A stretch of 16,631 nt of DNA from Clostridiaceae bacterium (GTDB taxonomy: Bacteria > Bacillota > Clostridia > Oscillospirales > Acutalibacteraceae). The position numbers and the translations under genes are program-made. The DNA lies in the NCBI GenBank assembly GCA_016297555.1, contig JAEDGK010000040.1, forward strand, positions 1 to 16,631, in the 5' to 3' direction. Position 1 is the stretch's first letter. The number at the start of each line of letters is the position of its first letter. The notes below the pieces were generated by a model. That model made no database searches. It was not told the DNA's origin and was given only the letters and a program-made list of their open reading frames with translations. Shown here piece by piece: positions 13,055-16,631 of the stretch.

Positions 13055-14857
13055 ATGATTCGTTCCCATGTATTGATTTGCGGCGGCACGGGCTGTACCT
13101 CATCGGGCAGCAAGGTGCTTATGTCAACCTTTGAAAAAGAGCTTGCAAAGCAGGGTCTTGAGGATGAGGTTAAAATAGTCCAGACGGGCTGCTTCGGCCT
13201 TTGCGCTCTCGGCCCCGTTGTCATCATCTATCCCGAAGGCACTTTTTACAGCCGCGTTCAGGAAAGCGATGTTGCGGAAATAGTTGAGGAGCATCTTCTC
13301 AAGGGCAGACTTGTTGACAGACTTGTTTATAAGGATGTTGACGAAAAAACTGCTGCCGAGGCAGGCAAGCATGTTTCACTCAACGACACAAACTTCTATA
13401 AAACTCAGAAGAGAGTTGCTCTGCGTAACTGCGGACTTATCAACCCCGAAAATATCGACGAATACATTGCCATGGACGGCTATGCCGCTCTCGGCAAGGT
13501 TTTAACGGAGATGACTCCCGCCGAGGTTATTCAGGTTGTTAAGGATTCGGGTCTTCGCGGCAGAGGCGGCGGCGGATTCCCCACAGGTCTTAAATGGAGC
13601 TTCACCGCAGCAAACGACGCTGACCAGAAATATGTTGTCTGCAACGCCGACGAGGGCGACCCCGGCGCATTTATGGACCGCTCCGTTCTTGAGGGCGACC
13701 CGCACTGCATCGTTGAGGCAATGACAATCTGCGGCTATGCAACGGGCGCAAGCGAGGGCTATGTTTATGTCCGCGCCGAATATCCCATTGCCGTTAAGCG
13801 TTTGCAGATAGCTATTGACCAGGCAAAGGAATACGGTCTGCTCGGCAAAAACATCTTTGATTCGGGCTTTGATTTTGACCTTCATATCCGCCTCGGTGCA
13901 GGCGCATTCGTCTGCGGTGAGGAAACCGCTCTTATGACCTCCATTGAGGGCAACAGAGGCGAGCCGCGTCCCCGTCCTCCCTATCCTGCGGTTAAGGGAC
14001 TTTTCGGCAAGCCCACAACCGAAAACAATGTTGAAACATTTGCAAATATTCCTCAGATTATTCTCAAGGGCGCCGATTGGTTTGCTTCAATGGGCACCGA
14101 GAAGTCAAAGGGCACAAAGGTATTTGCGCTCGGCGGCAAGATTTGCAACACAGGTCTTGTTGAAATTCCCATGGGCACAACCCTGCGTGAAATCATCGAG
14201 GATATCGGCGGCGGCGTTCCCAACGGCAAAAAGTTCAAGGCAGCTCAGACGGGCGGCCCCTCGGGCGGCTGCATCCCTGCAAGCCTTATCGACACCGAAA
14301 TCGATTACGATAACCTCACCGCTATCGGCTGTATGATGGGTTCGGGCGGACTTATCGTTATGGACGAAGACAACTGTATGGTTGACATTGCGAAGTTCTT
14401 CCTTGATTTCACCGTTGACGAATCCTGCGGCAAGTGCGCTCCCTGCCGTATCGGCACAAAGAGAATGATGGAAATCCTCGAAAAGATTACCTCCGGCAAC
14501 GGAACTCTTGAGGATATTGACAAGCTCGAGGAGCTTGCATATTACATAAAGGAAAATTCACTCTGCGGCCTTGGTCAGACAGCTCCCAACCCCGTTCTTG
14601 CAACACTGAAGTTCTTCCGCGATGAATATATTGCCCATGTTGTCGATAAGAAATGCCCCGCGGGCGTTTGCAAGAAGCTGCTTAACTACACCATCGATCC
14701 CGAGAAGTGCAGAGGCTGCACCCTCTGCGCGAGAAAGTGCCCCGCAAGCGCTATCACGGGCTCTGTTAAGACACCTCACACAATCGACACCACCAAGTGC
14801 ATCAAGTGCGGCGCCTGCATGGAATCCTGCAAGTTCGGCGCTATCAGCAAAGGCTAA
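13055..14857 (+). CDS. hydB: HydB, NuoF-like NAD(P)H-binding flavoprotein subunit
   Basis: The 600-residue subunit oxidises or reduces NAD(P)H at FMN and passes electrons to HydA and ferredoxin. In order it has an N-terminal thioredoxin-like [2Fe-2S] domain (Cys9, Cys14, Cys46, Cys50). The NuoF core follows, with RGRGGGGFPTGLKW (168-181), ADEGDPGAFMDR (198-209) and CGEETALM (287-294). An SLBB-like part comes next, then the NuoF [4Fe-4S] site (Cys458, 461, 464, 504). After that CPAGVC (534-539) may be a zinc or hinge site, and two C-terminal ferredoxin clusters end the protein (Cys552/555/558/562 and 582/585/588/592). The domain order matches HydB/HndC of bifurcating or NAD(P)-linked hydrogenases. 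GGAGG precedes the ATG by 10 nt. Confidence 0.95.
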   Translation: MIRSHVLICGGTGCTSSGSKVLMSTFEKELAKQGLEDEVKIVQTGCFGLCALGPVVIIYPEGTFYSRVQESDVAEIVEEHLLKGRLVDRLVYKDVDEKTAAEAGKHVSLNDTNFYKTQKRVALRNCGLINPENIDEYIAMDGYAALGKVLTEMTPAEVIQVVKDSGLRGRGGGGFPTGLKWSFTAANDADQKYVVCNADEGDPGAFMDRSVLEGDPHCIVEAMTICGYATGASEGYVYVRAEYPIAVKRLQIAIDQAKEYGLLGKNIFDSGFDFDLHIRLGAGAFVCGEETALMTSIEGNRGEPRPRPPYPAVKGLFGKPTTENNVETFANIPQIILKGADWFASMGTEKSKGTKVFALGGKICNTGLVEIPMGTTLREIIEDIGGGVPNGKKFKAAQTGGPSGGCIPASLIDTEIDYDNLTAIGCMMGSGGLIVMDEDNCMVDIAKFFLDFTVDESCGKCAPCRIGTKRMMEILEKITSGNGTLEDIDKLEELAYYIKENSLCGLGQTAPNPVLATLKFFRDEYIAHVVDKKCPAGVCKKLLNYTIDPEKCRGCTLCARKCPASAITGSVKTPHTIDTTKCIKCGACMESCKFGAISKG

Positions 14858-14875
14858 TAGAGGAGGCATAAGCTA

Positions 14876-16621
14876 ATGGAAATGGTAAACATTAAAATAA
14901 ATAATATGCCCCTGAGCGTTCCCAAGGGCATCTCTATTCTTGAGGCGGCAAGATATGCGGGAGTTGAAATTCCCACTCTCTGCTATCTCAAGAATATGAA
15001 CGAAATCGGCGCTTGCCGTATGTGCATGGTTGAGGTTAAGGGCGCTCGTTCCCTTGTTGCCGCCTGCGTATACCCTGTTAACGAGGGCATGGAAGTTTTC
15101 ACAAACACCGAAAAGGTCAGAAGAAGCCGCAGACACAATCTTGAGCTTGTTCTTTCCACTCACAACAAGGCTTGCCTTTCATGCGTTCGCAGCGGAAACT
15201 GCGAGCTTCAGAAGCTCTGCAAGGATTACGGCGTTGAGGATGTCAACACCTACGAGGGCGAAATGCCCGCGGCTCAGTTTGACGATTCCGCTCCCCACAT
15301 GATAAGAGACAACAGCAAGTGCGTTCTCTGCCGCCGCTGCGTTTCCGCCTGCGACAATCAGGCTATCAGCGTTATCGGCGCAAACGCCAGAGGCTTTGAC
15401 ACTCATATCGGCTCTCCGTTTGAGCTGCCTCTCTATGATTTCTCCTGCGTATCCTGCGGTCAGTGCATAGTCAACTGCCCCACAGGCGCACTCTATGAGA
15501 AGGACGACACCGCAAAGGTATTTGAGGCCATTGCAGATCCCGACAAGTTTGTTATTGTCAACACCGCTCCGTCAATCAGAGTTACTCTCGGCGAAGCATT
15601 CGGCTATGAAATCGGCACCAATGTTACCGGCAAGATGGTTGCGGCTCTGCGCCGTCTCGGCTTCAACAAGGTATTTGACACCGATTTCTCAGCCGACCTT
15701 ACCATCATGGAAGAAGCCAACGAGCTTGTCGAAAGAGTTAAGAATGGCGGCGTTCTGCCCATGATTACCTCCTGCTCACCCGGCTGGGTTAAATACTGCG
15801 AGCATTATTATCCCGATCAGTTAGACCATCTTTCAAGCTGCAAGTCCCCGCAGCAGATGTTCGGCGCAGTTGCCAAGACATGGTATGCAAAGAAGATGAA
15901 CCTTGATCCCAAGGATATCGTTGTTGTCAGCATTATGCCCTGCACGGCAAAGAAATTTGAGTGCGGCAGAGACGATCAGAGCGCAAGCGGTTACGCCGAC
16001 ATTGACTACGCTCTGACCACAAGAGAGCTTGCAAGAATGATTGGAACCGCAGGCATTTCGTTCAATAATCTTCCCGACGAAGAATTTGACAATCCTCTCG
16101 GCGAGGGCACGGGCGCCGGCGTTATCTTCGGCGCAACCGGCGGCGTTATGGAGGCTGCTCTGAGAACAGCGGTTGAAACTCTCACGGGCGAGGAGCTCAA
16201 GAGCGTTGAATTCACCGAGGTCAGAGGCACAGAGGGCATCAAAGAGGCTGTTTACACCGTTGCAGGCATGGAAATCAAGGTCTGCGCAGCAAGCGGACTC
16301 AAGAACGCCGAAGCCGTTATGGAAAAGGTTAAGAACGGCACTGCCGATTATCAGTTCATTGAGATCATGGCTTGCCCCGGCGGCTGCGTAAACGGCGGCG
16401 GTCAGCCCGTTCAGCCTGCAAGTGTCCGCAACTTTGTTGACCTTAAAGGCATCAGAGGCAAGGCTCTTTATGAGGCAGATAAAAATCTTCCTCTCAGAAA
16501 GTCTCACGAAAGCGAAGCCATCAAGACTGTTTACAGAGAGTATTTTGAGAAGCCCGGCAGTCACATTGCTCACGAGGTTCTTCATACTCACTATGTAAAG
16601 AGAGGCAAATACAGCAAATAA
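14876..16621 (+). CDS. hydA: HydA, catalytic subunit of NAD(P)-linked multimeric [FeFe]-hydrogenase
   Basis: The 581-residue protein evolves or takes up H2 in the cytoplasm. It has a plant-type [2Fe-2S] domain (Cys36, 47, 50, 64), a His-Cys [4Fe-4S] site (His96, Cys100, 103, 109) and two ferredoxin clusters (Cys149/152/155/159 and 191/194/197/201). The H-cluster domain has TSCSPGW (298-304), MPCTAKKFE (354-362) and IMACPGGCVNGGGQP (497-511). Glu280, Glu283 and Ser320 of the proton path known from CpI are kept. The first motif reads Cys300-Ser301 where CpI has Cys-Cys. No C-terminal extra [2Fe-2S] domain is present, so it is shorter than Thermotoga HydA. GAGGAGG sits 9 nt before the ATG. No terminator is visible before the window ends. 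Confidence 0.96.
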   Translation: MEMVNIKINNMPLSVPKGISILEAARYAGVEIPTLCYLKNMNEIGACRMCMVEVKGARSLVAACVYPVNEGMEVFTNTEKVRRSRRHNLELVLSTHNKACLSCVRSGNCELQKLCKDYGVEDVNTYEGEMPAAQFDDSAPHMIRDNSKCVLCRRCVSACDNQAISVIGANARGFDTHIGSPFELPLYDFSCVSCGQCIVNCPTGALYEKDDTAKVFEAIADPDKFVIVNTAPSIRVTLGEAFGYEIGTNVTGKMVAALRRLGFNKVFDTDFSADLTIMEEANELVERVKNGGVLPMITSCSPGWVKYCEHYYPDQLDHLSSCKSPQQMFGAVAKTWYAKKMNLDPKDIVVVSIMPCTAKKFECGRDDQSASGYADIDYALTTRELARMIGTAGISFNNLPDEEFDNPLGEGTGAGVIFGATGGVMEAALRTAVETLTGEELKSVEFTEVRGTEGIKEAVYTVAGMEIKVCAASGLKNAEAVMEKVKNGTADYQFIEIMACPGGCVNGGGQPVQPASVRNFVDLKGIRGKALYEADKNLPLRKSHESEAIKTVYREYFEKPGSHIAHEVLHTHYVKRGKYSK

Positions 16622-16631
16622 GATGTAAAAA

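Noticed and set aside
15833..16591. Minus-strand open frame of 252 codons opposite hydA
   Set aside because: It is antisense to the highly conserved H-cluster domain; its length follows from the codon bias of hydA, and it has no recognisable motif or start signal.
1..16631. Mobile element, CRISPR array, tRNA or rRNA
   Set aside because: No transposase, integrase, terminal repeats, regularly spaced repeats or RNA gene signatures were seen.

Overview
The window looks like chromosomal DNA of a strictly anaerobic, fermentative Clostridia member, most likely gut-associated and near the Oscillospirales/Ruminococcaceae. Grounds: GGAGG-type ribosome sites throughout, sigma-A-like promoters, balanced-GC codon use, and a full NAD(P)-linked multimeric [FeFe]-hydrogenase operon of clostridial layout. 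I see no phage, IS, CRISPR, tRNA or rRNA signature. The genus assignment is inference.

Left part (1-8178). luxS (48-500, +) is followed by two GC-rich palindromes. Next come a minus-strand polytopic membrane protein (633-1412) and a divergent plus-strand alanyl-tRNA editing protein (1573-2718), each with a readable promoter in the 160-bp gap between them. A minus-strand GH4 glycosidase (2776-4098) has its own promoter and terminator. Upstream of it, 4099-4373 holds no gene but has several inverted repeats. A compact minus-strand operon (8103 down to 4374) carries an RlmI-like rRNA methyltransferase, a PI-PLC-like protein with an altered active site, a metallo-beta-lactamase-fold hydrolase and a PfkB sugar kinase. 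It has a strong promoter at 8150-8178.

Right part (8411-16621) is a ten-gene plus-strand operon with overlaps or gaps of at most 35 nt. Four genes encode the catalytic machine or its close relatives: hydC (NuoE-like), a small [2Fe-2S]-type thioredoxin-fold protein, hydB (NuoF-like flavoprotein) and hydA ([FeFe]-hydrogenase). Between hydC and the rest lie six accessory genes: two DRTGG-domain proteins, two GHKL ATP-binding proteins (one RsbW/RsbT-like), a HydS-like iron-sulfur protein with an H-cluster domain and a C-terminal Fes domain, and a PHP-family phosphoesterase. HydABC should couple NAD(P)H and reduced ferredoxin to H2. The accessory block looks like a redox/H2-sensing and signalling module built into the operon. 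Its architecture is recognisable from other Clostridia, but I know of no established mechanism, so it is the best candidate here for an undescribed system.

The most checkable oddities are these. HydA has Ser301 at the position of CpI Cys300, while the HydS-like paralogue has Ala-Cys at the same pair. The PI-PLC-like protein has Gly where the family has a catalytic Asp. The small [2Fe-2S]-type protein has three rather than four cysteines. The region controlling the hydrogenase operon holds a nested dyad and a leader stem-loop.
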